Of a DNA stretch of 64,000 bases, positions 26,901 to 34,856 are shown piece by piece. Position numbers and translations under genes: made by a program. The DNA is taken from positions 1-64,000 of the forward strand of contig CAYUXZ010000003.1 of NCBI GenBank assembly GCA_964449135.1, read 5' to 3'. The stretch is from SZAS-103 sp964449135 (lineage in GTDB: Bacteria > Pseudomonadota > Gammaproteobacteria > Xanthomonadales > Xanthomonadaceae). The notes under the pieces were generated by a model. It ran no database searches and had not been told where the DNA came from. It worked only from the letters and a program-made list of their open reading frames with translations. Numbering within the stretch: position 1 is the stretch's first letter; each line of letters starts with the position of its first letter.

Positions 26901-28125
26901 CGGTGACGCTGGTCGGCGCGTTCGGAACGGCGTCGCCGGACGCCCGGTTCCAGGTGATCGTGTCGCCGACGCGTGGCGTGCCGTCCCTGTTGAAGTCCTG
27001 GATCACCATCTGTATCGCGGAAGCCGTGTTCGGCGAGCCGATGATCGGGTTGGGCGACAGCACACTGATGTACGTCTGCGTCAGCAGGTAGAAATGCACG
27101 TCCTGCGATTCGCTGTTGTAGTTGGCGGTGATGATGTCGTCGCCGGTGCTGGCGAGGTATTGCGCCGTGATGCTGGTATTGCCGGCGGCGTCGGTGACGG
27201 TGCTGGTGCTGCTGAGGTTGAAGATACCGGCCTGCGGCGTGGTCCAGGTGACGGTCGCGCCCGCGATCGGATTGCCCTGCCAGTCGGTCACGTGGGCGAC
27301 GATGGGCGAGCTGGTCTGCCCGACCACTCCGGTGAATTGTCGGCTCGACGTGATGGTGAGCAGATTGGCCCCCAGTTCGGTGACGTTCGCGGTGACCGAC
27401 TGCCCGCCGATCGAATTGGTCGCCATGATCCCCGCGCCCGTACCTCCGAACACCGGCGGCCCGACGAGGTAGGCGAAGGTCATGCTCGCGAACCCGCTCG
27501 CATTGGTGACGCTGCTGGCCGCGCCGACCTGGGTGTAGGCGGTCGTGTCGGTCCAGTTCACGGTGCGCCCGACGACCGGATTGCCAGCCGCGTCGAGCAC
27601 CTGCACCACGATCGGTTGCGCTCCGGCCGTGCCGGCCTGTCCGGCCTGCCCACTGCCGGATACCAGGGTGATGCTGTCCTGGCCGACCGAGGTTTCCGGC
27701 GCCTGCACGGACTGGTTCGTGGTCGGATCGGTCGCGATGACGTTCGCCGTACCGTAGTTGCCGTAAATGAAGTTGACGGTGGCCTGGCCACTCGCGTTGG
27801 TCACGCTGTTCGCGGCGCTGAGCTGGAATCCGTTGCCGGTGGACCATGAGATCGAGCGGCCGGCGATCGGCGCGCCGTCCACGTTGCGGACCTCGACCAC
27901 CAGCGGCAGCGCGCCGTGCTGGCCGATCAGGCCGGACTGGCCGCCTCCGGAAACCAGTGCGAGGCTGTCGGCCCAAGCCGACCCTGCGAGCAGCAGGCCG
28001 AGCAGAGCCAGCAAGATCAGAGAGATATCGCGAGTCCTGGGCCTGGATTCGTGATTCGCGCGTACAGCGTATGCGTGCGCTGGCATCTGGCCGACGGTGT
28101 CACCGACACCCGGTTGTTTCGACAT
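23959..28125 (-). CDS. Autotransporter with about nine Ig-like (BIG1-type) repeats
   Basis: Predicted surface adhesin of about 1388 residues. The start at 28125 is chosen because AGGGGGAAA lies just before it; a 30-codon in-frame extension exists. A signal peptide (ISLILLALLGLLLAGSAWA) with an extended basic N-region ends near residue 52. Nine repeats of roughly 95-105 residues follow, each with forms of VSGxGQxG, GxPLVVEVRDxxGNPVxG and VTNASGxAxxxFxYG. Then comes a helical linker (NLSPQEADLLAQCQALSAS) and a 12-strand-type autotransporter barrel from about DSGFSKWGVFVTGTLGHG, ending in Phe (VGLRLEF). Ig repeats of this class are usual in intimins, whose barrel is N-terminal; here the barrel is C-terminal. 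It interrupts mucD-lepA. Confidence 0.9.
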   Translation of the reverse strand: MSKQPGVGDTVGQMPAHAYAVRANHESRPRTRDISLILLALLGLLLAGSAWADSLALVSGGGQSGLIGQHGALPLVVEVRNVDGAPIAGRSISWSTGNGFQLSAANSVTNASGQATVNFIYGNYGTANVIATDPTTNQSVQAPETSVGQDSITLVSGSGQAGQAGTAGAQPIVVQVLDAAGNPVVGRTVNWTDTTAYTQVGAASSVTNASGFASMTFAYLVGPPVFGGTGAGIMATNSIGGQSVTANVTELGANLLTITSSRQFTGVVGQTSSPIVAHVTDWQGNPIAGATVTWTTPQAGIFNLSSTSTVTDAAGNTSITAQYLASTGDDIITANYNSESQDVHFYLLTQTYISVLSPNPIIGSPNTASAIQMVIQDFNRDGTPRVGDTITWNRASGDAVPNAPTSVTDATGKATMGFTFGTQASQFNPTDTRGVFRSLNVSPSVTGQSMLPVSGAGQFGASQSAGANPIVMKVVDQAGNPLSGVTVTWSQFANGQFGFQGNVVFTSSTTSVSDVNGLVQVSFNYGAVGKVAIHGQSAGGGGNSATVTSYGTETLVVTSGSGQSGLVGTHGAQPIVVTYRDQAGNPLPGQTITWAVANGDAVLDATTSLTNANGQASMGFTYGATASVNEITASATSANPFVGPIVVPAFATGVGADSLNVISGNGQAGPEGTHGTQPLVVEVRNAAGLVVVGRTINWTSIAGAAAPDASSSVTNASGRASMGFTFGTLPSSTVTATDSTSGHAAVFTLANDKNQGHAAIVSGDGQTGLPGTIGQPIVIRLFHGDGTPNTNSPNQVAWSVLSGPATLISSTTGTNASGDVTATFNFGATPGTSIIQAHDPNNVNGQFVQITVVALANNQSLSIVSGNNQTLLGNATSAPMVVLLKDFNNAPVAGATINWSATNGHLTSASSVTDANGKASNTVSATGSAPVTVQASSTRANAAVTFNFSTGLVTLPGLTPAQSATAGALDNACPALAAKTNLSPQEADLLAQCQALSASTGVNAGATVNAINQLITKSAQVQSTSASVAAVTQFQNIDARLAVLRSGSGMGNQGGVSLAGLAFNNGSGLLPFGNLLNGFLAANDNGKDSASDSGFSKWGVFVTGTLGHGAARPGSVTPGYDFDTNGLTFGIDYRKQDNWIFGAALGYSRQDTDLAQSQGSVGMTGYSLSAYSTWTFKKSWYVDSVLTYGHNSYDLSRRIAYTLPLPGGTSIIVNQTATAHPGGKFEEAAVTFGGDFHKDAWNFSPYGQAIWSRIGFDAYQETLQNGPGSGLGLAVDSRSVTGLTSILGARVSWSHSTSWGVLLPNASLEWNHDFKSDPQAITAQFIYDPSHTPIHITGDATDSNWFRLGLGLSGVFAQGRSAFILYERTLQRSGLSQYNVSVGLRLEF

Positions 28126-28543
28126 GACGATTTCCCCCTGTGGTGCGGCAGCCCCCGCTGCGCGTGGACGATATTCCTGCGAAAGCCTGGACGGTGGGAC
28201 CGATGCTGCGTTCATGGCGACCGGCCTGGCAAAAGAGCCTGACGCCCGATTGAAAAGCGACGCGCGGCGCGATGTCGTTCCTGCGCGCTGAATAGTTCTG
28301 AAAACTTATGAATACCGCTCTGTGGCAGGCCTTCTCCCCCGGATCACGACCACATCCTGAGGATTAACATCCGACCAGCCCTCGCAGCAAGACGGATCCG
28401 TGCGAATGCGACTTCGTGCTGCAGCGCATCCTCGAACCGGTCTGGCTGAAGTGCCCGGCTGTGCTGCTGTGCGATAATCGCGCGTCCATCCACCGCTGAG
28501 CAGGCCGAGCCGGCCGCGCCGGCGCCTGCTTGCAGCCGACTCG
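28126..28543. other. Divergent intergenic region, autotransporter gene and lepA
   Basis: About 418 bases with no supported gene. It holds the ribosome-binding site of the autotransporter gene at its left end, a locally AT-rich patch at 28290-28320 that may contain its promoter, and a lepA promoter candidate near 28470. Short open frames here lack family features or ribosome-binding sites. Confidence 0.55.
28470..28478 (+). promoter_or_regulatory. Extended -10 promoter candidate for lepA
   Basis: TGCGATAAT (28470-28478) fits an extended -10 (TGnTATAAT with one mismatch), 65 bases before the lepA ATG. No convincing -35 is present, which extended -10 promoters tolerate. Confidence 0.45.
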
Positions 28544-30340
28544 ATGCAGTTCATCCGCAATTTCTCGATCATCGCCCATATCGACCACGGGAAATCGACC
28601 TTGGCCGACCGCATCATCCAACTGTGCGGCGGACTCGAGGACCGCGAGATGGAGGCTCAGGTGCTCGACTCGAATCCGATCGAACGCGAGCGCGGCATCA
28701 CCATCAAGGCGCAGTCGGTTTCGCTGCCGTACACCGCGCGCGATGGCAACACCTACCAGCTCAACTTCATCGACACCCCGGGCCACGTGGATTTCAGTTA
28801 CGAGGTGAGCCGCTCGCTGGCGGCCTGCGAGGGCGCATTGCTGGTCGTCGATGCCGCGCAGGGCGTGGAGGCGCAGTCGGTCGCCAACTGTTACACCGCG
28901 GTCGAGATGGGCCTGGAGGTGGTGCCGATCATCAACAAGATCGACCTGCCGACCGCCGACATCGACAAGGTCAAGGGCGAGATCGAGGCAGTGATCGGCA
29001 TCCACGCCGATGACGCGGTCGCGATCAGCGCGAAGACGGGCTTGAACGTCATCGAGGTGCTCGAAGCGATCGTGCAGCGCATCCCGCCGCCGAAGCCGCG
29101 CGACACCGACCGCCTGCAGGCGCTGATCATCGATTCCTGGTTCGACAATTACCTCGGCGTGGTCTCGCTGGTGCGCGTCATGCAGGGCGAGATCAGGCCC
29201 GGCGACAAGATCGGGGTGATGTCCACCGGACGCACGCATCTTGTCGATGGGGTGGGCGTGTTCACACCCAAGCGCAAGCCGTTGGAAAAACTCGGTGCCG
29301 GCGAAGTGGGCTGGGTCACCGCGAACATCAAGGACGTGCACGGCGCGCCGGTCGGCGACACGCTGACGTCCGCGCAATTGCCGGCCGAGCATCCGCTGCC
29401 GGGATTCCAGGAGATGAAGCCGCGCGTGTTCGCAGGCCTGTTCCCGGTCGCGACCGACGACTACCCGGCGCTGCGCGAGGCGCTGGAGAAACTCAAGCTC
29501 AACGACGCCGCGCTGCGTTTCGAACCAGAATCGTCCGAAGCGATGGGCTTCGGCTTCCGCTGCGGCTTCCTCGGGATGCTGCACATGGAGATCGTGCAGG
29601 AGCGCCTGGAGCGCGAGTACGACCTCGACCTGGTCACCACCGCGCCGACGGTCGTGTACGAAGTACTAAGGACGGATGGCACTGTGCTGACCCTGGACAA
29701 CCCGGCCAAGCTGCCGCCGGTGAACCAGATCGAGGAAATCCGCGAGCCCATCATCCTCGCGACCATCCTCACGCCGCCGGACTACGTGGGCAACGTGATC
29801 AAGCTCTGCGAGGAAAAGCGTGGCGTGCAGCAGGGAATCCTCTATCTCGGAGAGCAGGTGCAGATCAGCTACGAGCTGCCGATGGCCGAGGTGGTGTTGG
29901 ACTTTTTCGATCGCCTCAAGTCGTGCAGTCGCGGCTACGCCTCGCTCGACTACCATTTCCTGCGCTTTGACCAGGGCCCGTTCGTGCGCGTGGATGTGCT
30001 GATCAACGGCGACAAGGTGGATGCGATGAGCCTGATCGTGCACCGCACCCACGCCGACCGCCGCGGCCGCGAGATCACCGAGAAGATGAAGGAACTCATT
30101 CCGCGGCAGATGTTCGACGTGGCGATCCAGGCCGCGATCGGCGCTAACGTCATCGCGCGCACCACCGTCAAGGCGCTGCGCAAGAACGTGCTCGCCAAGT
30201 GCTACGGCGGCGACGCGACCCGCAAGAAGAAGCTGCTCGAAAAACAGAAGGCCGGCAAGAAGCGCATGAAGCAGGTCGGCAAGGTGGAGATTCCGCAGGA
30301 AGCGTTCCTCGCGGTGCTTCAGGCCGACGGCAATAATTGA
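28544..30340 (+). CDS. lepA: Elongation factor 4 (back-translocase LepA)
   Basis: Ribosome-associated GTPase. 598 residues, the standard length. G1 AHIDHGKSTLADR, the switch-region RGITIKAQSVSL, G3 DTPGHVDF and G4 NKIDLP are all present; the C-terminal LepA-specific domain holds MSLIVHRTHADRRGREI and NVLAKCYGGDATRKKKLLEKQK. Start ATG has only a weak ribosome-binding site. It heads the lepA-lepB-(DUF4845)-rnc-era-recO cluster. Confidence 0.97.
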   Translation: MQFIRNFSIIAHIDHGKSTLADRIIQLCGGLEDREMEAQVLDSNPIERERGITIKAQSVSLPYTARDGNTYQLNFIDTPGHVDFSYEVSRSLAACEGALLVVDAAQGVEAQSVANCYTAVEMGLEVVPIINKIDLPTADIDKVKGEIEAVIGIHADDAVAISAKTGLNVIEVLEAIVQRIPPPKPRDTDRLQALIIDSWFDNYLGVVSLVRVMQGEIRPGDKIGVMSTGRTHLVDGVGVFTPKRKPLEKLGAGEVGWVTANIKDVHGAPVGDTLTSAQLPAEHPLPGFQEMKPRVFAGLFPVATDDYPALREALEKLKLNDAALRFEPESSEAMGFGFRCGFLGMLHMEIVQERLEREYDLDLVTTAPTVVYEVLRTDGTVLTLDNPAKLPPVNQIEEIREPIILATILTPPDYVGNVIKLCEEKRGVQQGILYLGEQVQISYELPMAEVVLDFFDRLKSCSRGYASLDYHFLRFDQGPFVRVDVLINGDKVDAMSLIVHRTHADRRGREITEKMKELIPRQMFDVAIQAAIGANVIARTTVKALRKNVLAKCYGGDATRKKKLLEKQKAGKKRMKQVGKVEIPQEAFLAVLQADGNN

Positions 30341-30355
30341 TACCACGAGGACGCG

Positions 30356-31402
30356 ATGAGATACGACTTCGCCTTGCTGTTCACCGCGCTCACGCTGCTG
30401 AGCGGCGGCATCTGGCTTTTCGACGCGCTGCTCTTCGGCAAGGCGCGCCGCAAGGCCATCGCCGAGGAGGGTTCGGCGCGCGACAAGATCCTGGAAGCGC
30501 GCGTCGCACGCGTTCGCGCAATCGCCGAGGACTCCCGCATCGAGGGCGTGCGGATTGCACGGGAGAATGACGCGATCGCGGTCGCTGCCGCCGGCCCGGC
30601 CGATGCGACGAAGCTGCGCATCGCCGTCGCGCGCGAGATGCCGGATATGGATGTCGCCGCAGATGGCGGAAATCTGGCGGTAGGTCTGAAGGAAACCGCG
30701 CCGAGGACCCGCGAGCCGGTCGCCGTCGAATACGCACGTTCCTTCTTCCCGGTGATCCTGGTGATCCTGCTGGTGCGCTCGTTCCTCGGCGAGCCCTACC
30801 GGATCCCGTCCGAATCCATGATGCCGAACCTGCTGATCGGCGATTTCATCCTGGTCAACAAGTACGCCTACGGCCTGCGCCTGCCTGTGCTCGACACCAA
30901 GATCGTCAAGGTCGGCGAGCCGCGGCGGGGCGACGTGATCGTGTTCCATCCGCCGATGGCGCCGGACCAGGTCTGGATCAAGCGCGTGATCGGCCTGCCA
31001 GGCGACACCATCGCCTACGACAATTACCGGCTCAGCGTGAACGGAAAACCGGTGGATGCGCAGGAATTGGGCGTCTATCAGGGCAGCAACAGTGGCGCGG
31101 ACATGAGCGGATCGACCCTCGTCCGCGAGGACCTGCCGGGCCGGCCGCACACCATCCTGCAGACGCCGGAGCGGCTGCAGTTCCAGTCTTTCGGCACCTG
31201 GGTGGTGCCGTCGGGCCACTATTTCATGATGGGCGACAACCGCGACAACAGCGAGGACAGCCGGTTCTGGAAGAGCCCGGATGGACAGCCCCTGTTCCTG
31301 TCCGAGCAGGACATCGTCGGCAAGGCGGAACTGATCTGGATGAACTACGACTTCGGCGCCTGGAAGATGGACAGTTCGCGGATTGGGACTAAAATCCGCT
31401 GA
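30356..31402 (+). CDS. lepB: Signal peptidase I
   Basis: Cleaves Sec and Tat signal peptides at the outer face of the inner membrane. 348 residues. Two N-terminal membrane segments (about 3-25 and 124-142) flank a cytoplasmic loop of roughly 95 residues, longer than usual, rich in charged residues (ARDKILEARVARVRAIAED). The catalytic Ser is in RIPSESMMPNL and the Lys in VWIKRVIGLPGD; GDNRDNSEDSR is the box E motif. Between lepA and rnc as in E. coli and Pseudomonas. Confidence 0.96.
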   Translation: MRYDFALLFTALTLLSGGIWLFDALLFGKARRKAIAEEGSARDKILEARVARVRAIAEDSRIEGVRIARENDAIAVAAAGPADATKLRIAVAREMPDMDVAADGGNLAVGLKETAPRTREPVAVEYARSFFPVILVILLVRSFLGEPYRIPSESMMPNLLIGDFILVNKYAYGLRLPVLDTKIVKVGEPRRGDVIVFHPPMAPDQVWIKRVIGLPGDTIAYDNYRLSVNGKPVDAQELGVYQGSNSGADMSGSTLVREDLPGRPHTILQTPERLQFQSFGTWVVPSGHYFMMGDNRDNSEDSRFWKSPDGQPLFLSEQDIVGKAELIWMNYDFGAWKMDSSRIGTKIR

Positions 31403-31434
31403 AACGGACCACCATCCGGCTACGGGAGAGGCAT

Positions 31435-31818
31435 ATGCGTCGCGCGCAACGGGGCATCACCTTCATCGGTTTCATCCTCTTGTTGGTCCTGGCCGCTTGC
31501 ATTGCGTACCTCGCGATGCGGCTGATCCCTGCGTACACCGAGTACTACAGCGTCGTGACCGCGCTAAAGCGCGTGGCGAGCGAGCCGGGCGTCGAGACCA
31601 TGGATCCGGACCGCATCCACAACCTGATCGGCCGCGGCTTCAACATCAGCTACGTCGATTCGATCGATCACAAGGACGTCAAGATCGTCAAGGACACCAA
31701 CGGCATGCGGTTCGTCGTGGATTACGAGGTGCGCAAGCCGGTGGTCTATAACATCGACCTGGTCATGCATTTCCAGAAGACGGTCGAGGTCGGCGGCAAG
31801 ACCATGAATGGCATCTGA
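31435..31818 (+). CDS. DUF4845 membrane protein
   Basis: A 127-residue single-pass protein with the N-terminal helix GITFIGFILLLVLAACIAYLAM, then a small extracytoplasmic domain (YVDSIDHKDVKIVKDTNGMR). DUF4845 proteins sit regularly between lepB and rnc in gammaproteobacteria; their function is not established. The N-terminus resembles a pilin-like GITFIG start but the rest does not. Its 3' end overlaps rnc by 11 bases, pointing to coupled translation. Confidence 0.85.
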   Translation: MRRAQRGITFIGFILLLVLAACIAYLAMRLIPAYTEYYSVVTALKRVASEPGVETMDPDRIHNLIGRGFNISYVDSIDHKDVKIVKDTNGMRFVVDYEVRKPVVYNIDLVMHFQKTVEVGGKTMNGI

Positions 31819-32473
31819 TCTGCACGAATACCGTTTCAACGACCCGGACCTGCTTCGGCAGGCCCTGACCCACCGCAGCGCCGGGCCGCGCCACAACGAA
31901 CGGCTGGAATTCCTCGGCGACGCGCTGGTCAACCTGATCGTCGCCGACGCGCTCTATCGGCGTTGGCCCAAGGCCGATGAAGGCGCCCTGACGCGCGCGC
32001 GCGCCGAGCTGGTGCGCGAATCCGCGCTCGCCGAACTCGCGCGGCGCATGAAGCTCGGCGAGCGGCTGTCGCTGGGGCCGGGAGAGATGAAGAGCGGCGG
32101 CCACCGACGCGATTCGATCCTCGCCGATGCGCTCGAGGCGCTGGTCGGCGGGATATTCCTCGATTCGGGCTTCGAAGCCTGCCGCGACGCGGTGCTGCCA
32201 TGGTTCCTGCCTGGCATCGAGGCGCTTCCCGCAGGCAAAGTCGAGAAGGACGCCAAGACCCGCCTGCAGGAGCGGCTGCAGGCGCAGCAGTTGCCGTTGC
32301 CCGAATACGCCCTGATCGAAACCGTCGGCGAGGAGCACGAACGCAGCTTCCGGATCCGCTGCACGATCGTCGATCCGCCGATGCAGGCCGAGGGCGTCGG
32401 CAACTCGCGGCGCGCGGCCGAGCAGCAGGCCGCAGGCGACCTGCTCCGCGCTCTGGAGGCCAACTGTGGCTGA
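31808..32473 (+). CDS. rnc: Ribonuclease III
   Basis: Double-stranded RNA endonuclease for rRNA and mRNA processing. 221 residues. The signature NERLEFLGDALVNLIVADAL lies near 30-50 with catalytic Glu and Asp, a second metal-binding Asp/Glu pair in DSILADALEALVGGIFLD, and the C-terminal dsRBD from about residue 150 (KTRLQERLQAQQLPLPEY...GNSRRAAEQQAA). ATG 31808 lies within the last codons of the DUF4845 gene. Overlaps era by 8 bases. Confidence 0.96.
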   Translation: MASDLHEYRFNDPDLLRQALTHRSAGPRHNERLEFLGDALVNLIVADALYRRWPKADEGALTRARAELVRESALAELARRMKLGERLSLGPGEMKSGGHRRDSILADALEALVGGIFLDSGFEACRDAVLPWFLPGIEALPAGKVEKDAKTRLQERLQAQQLPLPEYALIETVGEEHERSFRIRCTIVDPPMQAEGVGNSRRAAEQQAAGDLLRALEANCG

Positions 32474-33359
32474 GTCATTCCACGCCGGCACGATCGCGGT
32501 GATCGGCCGGCCGAACGTCGGCAAATCGACCCTGGTGAACGCGCTGGTCGGCGCGCGCGTGAGCATCGTCTCGCCGAAGGCGCAGACCACGCGGCACCGC
32601 CTGCTCGGCATCGCGACGTTTCCCGAAGGCCAGTTGCTGCTCGTGGATACGCCCGGAATCCATCGCGCCGAAAAGCGCGCGATCAACCGCTACATGAACC
32701 GCGCGGCGCGCGGTGCGCTGGCGGGCGTGGATGTGGCGGTGCTCGTGGTCGAGGCCGGACGCTGGACGGACGACGACGATCTCGCGCTGGCTGCATTGAA
32801 GGAAGCCAAGGTGCCGGCGGTGCTGGTCGTCAACAAGGTGGATCGGGTCAAGGACAAGCAGGAACTATTGCCATTCATCGCGAAGCACGCGCATGGCGAC
32901 GCGTTCGCGGCCGTGCATCCGCTGTCCGCGCTCAAACGCAAGGGCATGGACGCGCTGGTGCGCGACCTGATCGGGCTGCTGCCCGCATCCGAACCGCACT
33001 ACGGCGAAGACGAAATCACCGACCGCAGCCAGCGCTTCCTCGCCGGCGAACTGGTTCGCGAGCAGTTGATGCTGCGGCTCGGCGAGGAGGTGCCGTATTC
33101 TGCGACCGTCGCGGTCGATCGCTTCGACGAGGACGGCGCGATGTTCCGCGTCGCCGCGACGATCTGGGTCGAGCGAGAAGGGCAGAAGGCGATCGTGGTC
33201 GGCAAGGGCGGCGAGAGCATCAAGCAAATCGGGCGCGCCGCGCGCGAGAACATGGAGCGGCTGTTCGACCGCAAGGTGTTCCTCGAACTCTGGTGCAAGG
33301 TGCGCGAAGGCTGGGCCGACGACGTCAACGCGCTCAACCAGTTCGGGTATGTGGAATGA
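32466..33359 (+). CDS. era: GTPase Era
   Basis: Essential GTPase that binds the 16S rRNA 3' end and aids 30S maturation. GTG start; 297 residues. G1 GRPNVGKSTLVN, the SPKAQTTRHR switch I, G3 DTPGIH, G4 NKVDR, and the C-terminal KH domain with VEREGQKAIVVGKGGESIKQIGR are clear. Its short overlaps with rnc and recO (8 and 4 bases) indicate one transcript. Confidence 0.97.
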   Translation: MAESFHAGTIAVIGRPNVGKSTLVNALVGARVSIVSPKAQTTRHRLLGIATFPEGQLLLVDTPGIHRAEKRAINRYMNRAARGALAGVDVAVLVVEAGRWTDDDDLALAALKEAKVPAVLVVNKVDRVKDKQELLPFIAKHAHGDAFAAVHPLSALKRKGMDALVRDLIGLLPASEPHYGEDEITDRSQRFLAGELVREQLMLRLGEEVPYSATVAVDRFDEDGAMFRVAATIWVEREGQKAIVVGKGGESIKQIGRAARENMERLFDRKVFLELWCKVREGWADDVNALNQFGYVE

Positions 33360-34120
33360 CGACGCGCGTGCTGGGCCAGCCCGCGGTCGTGCTGCATGCG
33401 CGGCGCTGGCGTGAAACCAGCCTGCTGCTCGAACTGTTCACCCACGAGCACGGCCGCGTCGGCGTGGTCGCGCGCGGGTTGGGCGGCGCGAAAAAACAGC
33501 CGCTGCGAGCCGCACTGCAGCCGCTGCAACGGATTCGAGTGGATTACCTGCAGCGCGGCGAACTCGCGCACCTGGCGCACGCGGAGGCCGGCGGCCACGC
33601 GCCCGCGCTGGCCGGCGACTCGCTGCTTGCCGGCTTCTACCTCTGCGAACTCGCGCTGCGCCTGTTGCCTCGTCACGACGCGCATCCGCGGCTGTTCCTG
33701 CGCTTCGCAGCGACGCTGGACGAACTCGCCGATACGGCATCGCTCGCGTGGACGCTGCGGCGTTTCGAGCGCGATCTGCTGGACGAGCTCGGATATGCGG
33801 TGGACCTGCGTCGCGACGCAGAGGACGCGCCGCTGGATGCGCAGGCGCGCTATCGCATCGATCCCGAGCGCGGCGCGCTGCGGGTGCGCGATAGTGGCGC
33901 TGACGGCAACGGCCAGATCGCCGGCGCCGCGCTGCTCGCGCTCGCCGGTGACGAAGCTCCCCCGGAAGCGATGCTGCGCGAACAGCGGATCGCGCTGCGC
34001 ACGCTGATTTCGCATCATCTCGGCGCGCGCGACCTGCACTCCTGGGGAATGCTCGCGGAGTTCCGGCGGCTGCAGTCCGATCCCGCGCGAATGGACGCAG
34101 GCGATCCGGATCAGGCCTGA
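33356..34120 (+). CDS. recO: DNA repair protein RecO
   Basis: RecF-pathway mediator that loads RecA on SSB-coated DNA. ATG 33356 overlaps the era stop; 254 residues. The OB-fold start VLGQPAVVLHARRWRETSLLLELFTHEHGRVGVVARG is characteristic, followed by an all-helical C-domain without an obvious zinc site. The tail converges with and overlaps the REC-Hpt gene by 10 bases; pdxJ, often next, is not here. Confidence 0.93.
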   Translation: MTTRVLGQPAVVLHARRWRETSLLLELFTHEHGRVGVVARGLGGAKKQPLRAALQPLQRIRVDYLQRGELAHLAHAEAGGHAPALAGDSLLAGFYLCELALRLLPRHDAHPRLFLRFAATLDELADTASLAWTLRRFERDLLDELGYAVDLRRDAEDAPLDAQARYRIDPERGALRVRDSGADGNGQIAGAALLALAGDEAPPEAMLREQRIALRTLISHHLGARDLHSWGMLAEFRRLQSDPARMDAGDPDQA

Positions 34121-34824
34121 GGCGCTTCGCTCGCGGACGCGGCCAGTGCGGCGTCGACTTCCGTACGGAATCGCGCGATGCATCCCGGATCGTTCGGCGC
34201 GGCGGACAGCGCGCGGATCGCCGCCAGCAGGCGCAGGCTGCCGACGAAACCGCAGCCCGCCTTGAGCTTGTGCAGTTCGGCTTGCGCCTTCGCCGTATCG
34301 CCGGCGTCAAGCGCGGCGAGGATCGCCTGCGATTGCGCGGGCAGTTCCTTCGCGAACAGGTCGCGCATCGCCCGCACGGCCGTGGCGTTGCCGCCCAGCG
34401 CCTGCAATGCGTGTGCGTCGTCCCAAATGGAATGCGTCTCGTTGTTGTCCAAGGGATAAGCGGCGAGGGTGGATCGCACCGCGCGTTGCAGATCCATGAC
34501 CGCCACCGGCTTGCGCAGCACGTCCGCGAAACCGGCCGCGCGCAGGCGCTCGCAGCGTTGCGGATCGATCTCGGCGGTCAGGCACAGCGCCGGCACGCCG
34601 GGATGCAACGCGCGCAGGTCGCGCAGCAGATCCTCGCCGTTGGCGTCGGGAAGGTTCGCATCCAGCAGCCACAACGCGTGGCGGTGGTCGCGGGCGAACG
34701 CCAAGGCCTGCGCCGCGTCAATGGCGAGATCGACCAGGGTCGCGGGCATCGCCCCGAGCGCGAGGTTCAGGAAACCGCGGCTGACCGCGTCGTCCTCGAC
34801 CAGCAGCAGGCGCACGGGTTTCAT
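34111..34824 (-). CDS. Response regulator with REC and Hpt domains
   Basis: Two-component signalling protein of 237 residues, start at 34824 (MKPVRLLLVEDD). The receiver domain (about 1-120) has the acidic pair EDD, the phosphoacceptor Asp in LWLLDANLPDANG and the conserved Lys in DVLRKPVAV. The C-terminal domain (about 140-235) is an Hpt module with the phosphorylatable His in ELHKLKAGCGFVG. No output domain and no histidine kinase gene are nearby, so it likely passes phosphate between a distant hybrid kinase and another regulator. Its frame could extend upstream, but that would overlap the divergent ydbH-like gene. Confidence 0.85.
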   Translation of the reverse strand: MKPVRLLLVEDDAVSRGFLNLALGAMPATLVDLAIDAAQALAFARDHRHALWLLDANLPDANGEDLLRDLRALHPGVPALCLTAEIDPQRCERLRAAGFADVLRKPVAVMDLQRAVRSTLAAYPLDNNETHSIWDDAHALQALGGNATAVRAMRDLFAKELPAQSQAILAALDAGDTAKAQAELHKLKAGCGFVGSLRLLAAIRALSAAPNDPGCIARFRTEVDAALAASASEAPQA

Positions 34825-34856
34825 CGTGGGTGGCGTGGATGGCACACTGCGGCAGG

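Noticed and set aside
28097..28291. 64-codon plus-strand frame upstream of lepA
   Set aside because: It overlaps the autotransporter start and ribosome-binding site, has no ribosome-binding site of its own and a composition like non-coding shadow frames.
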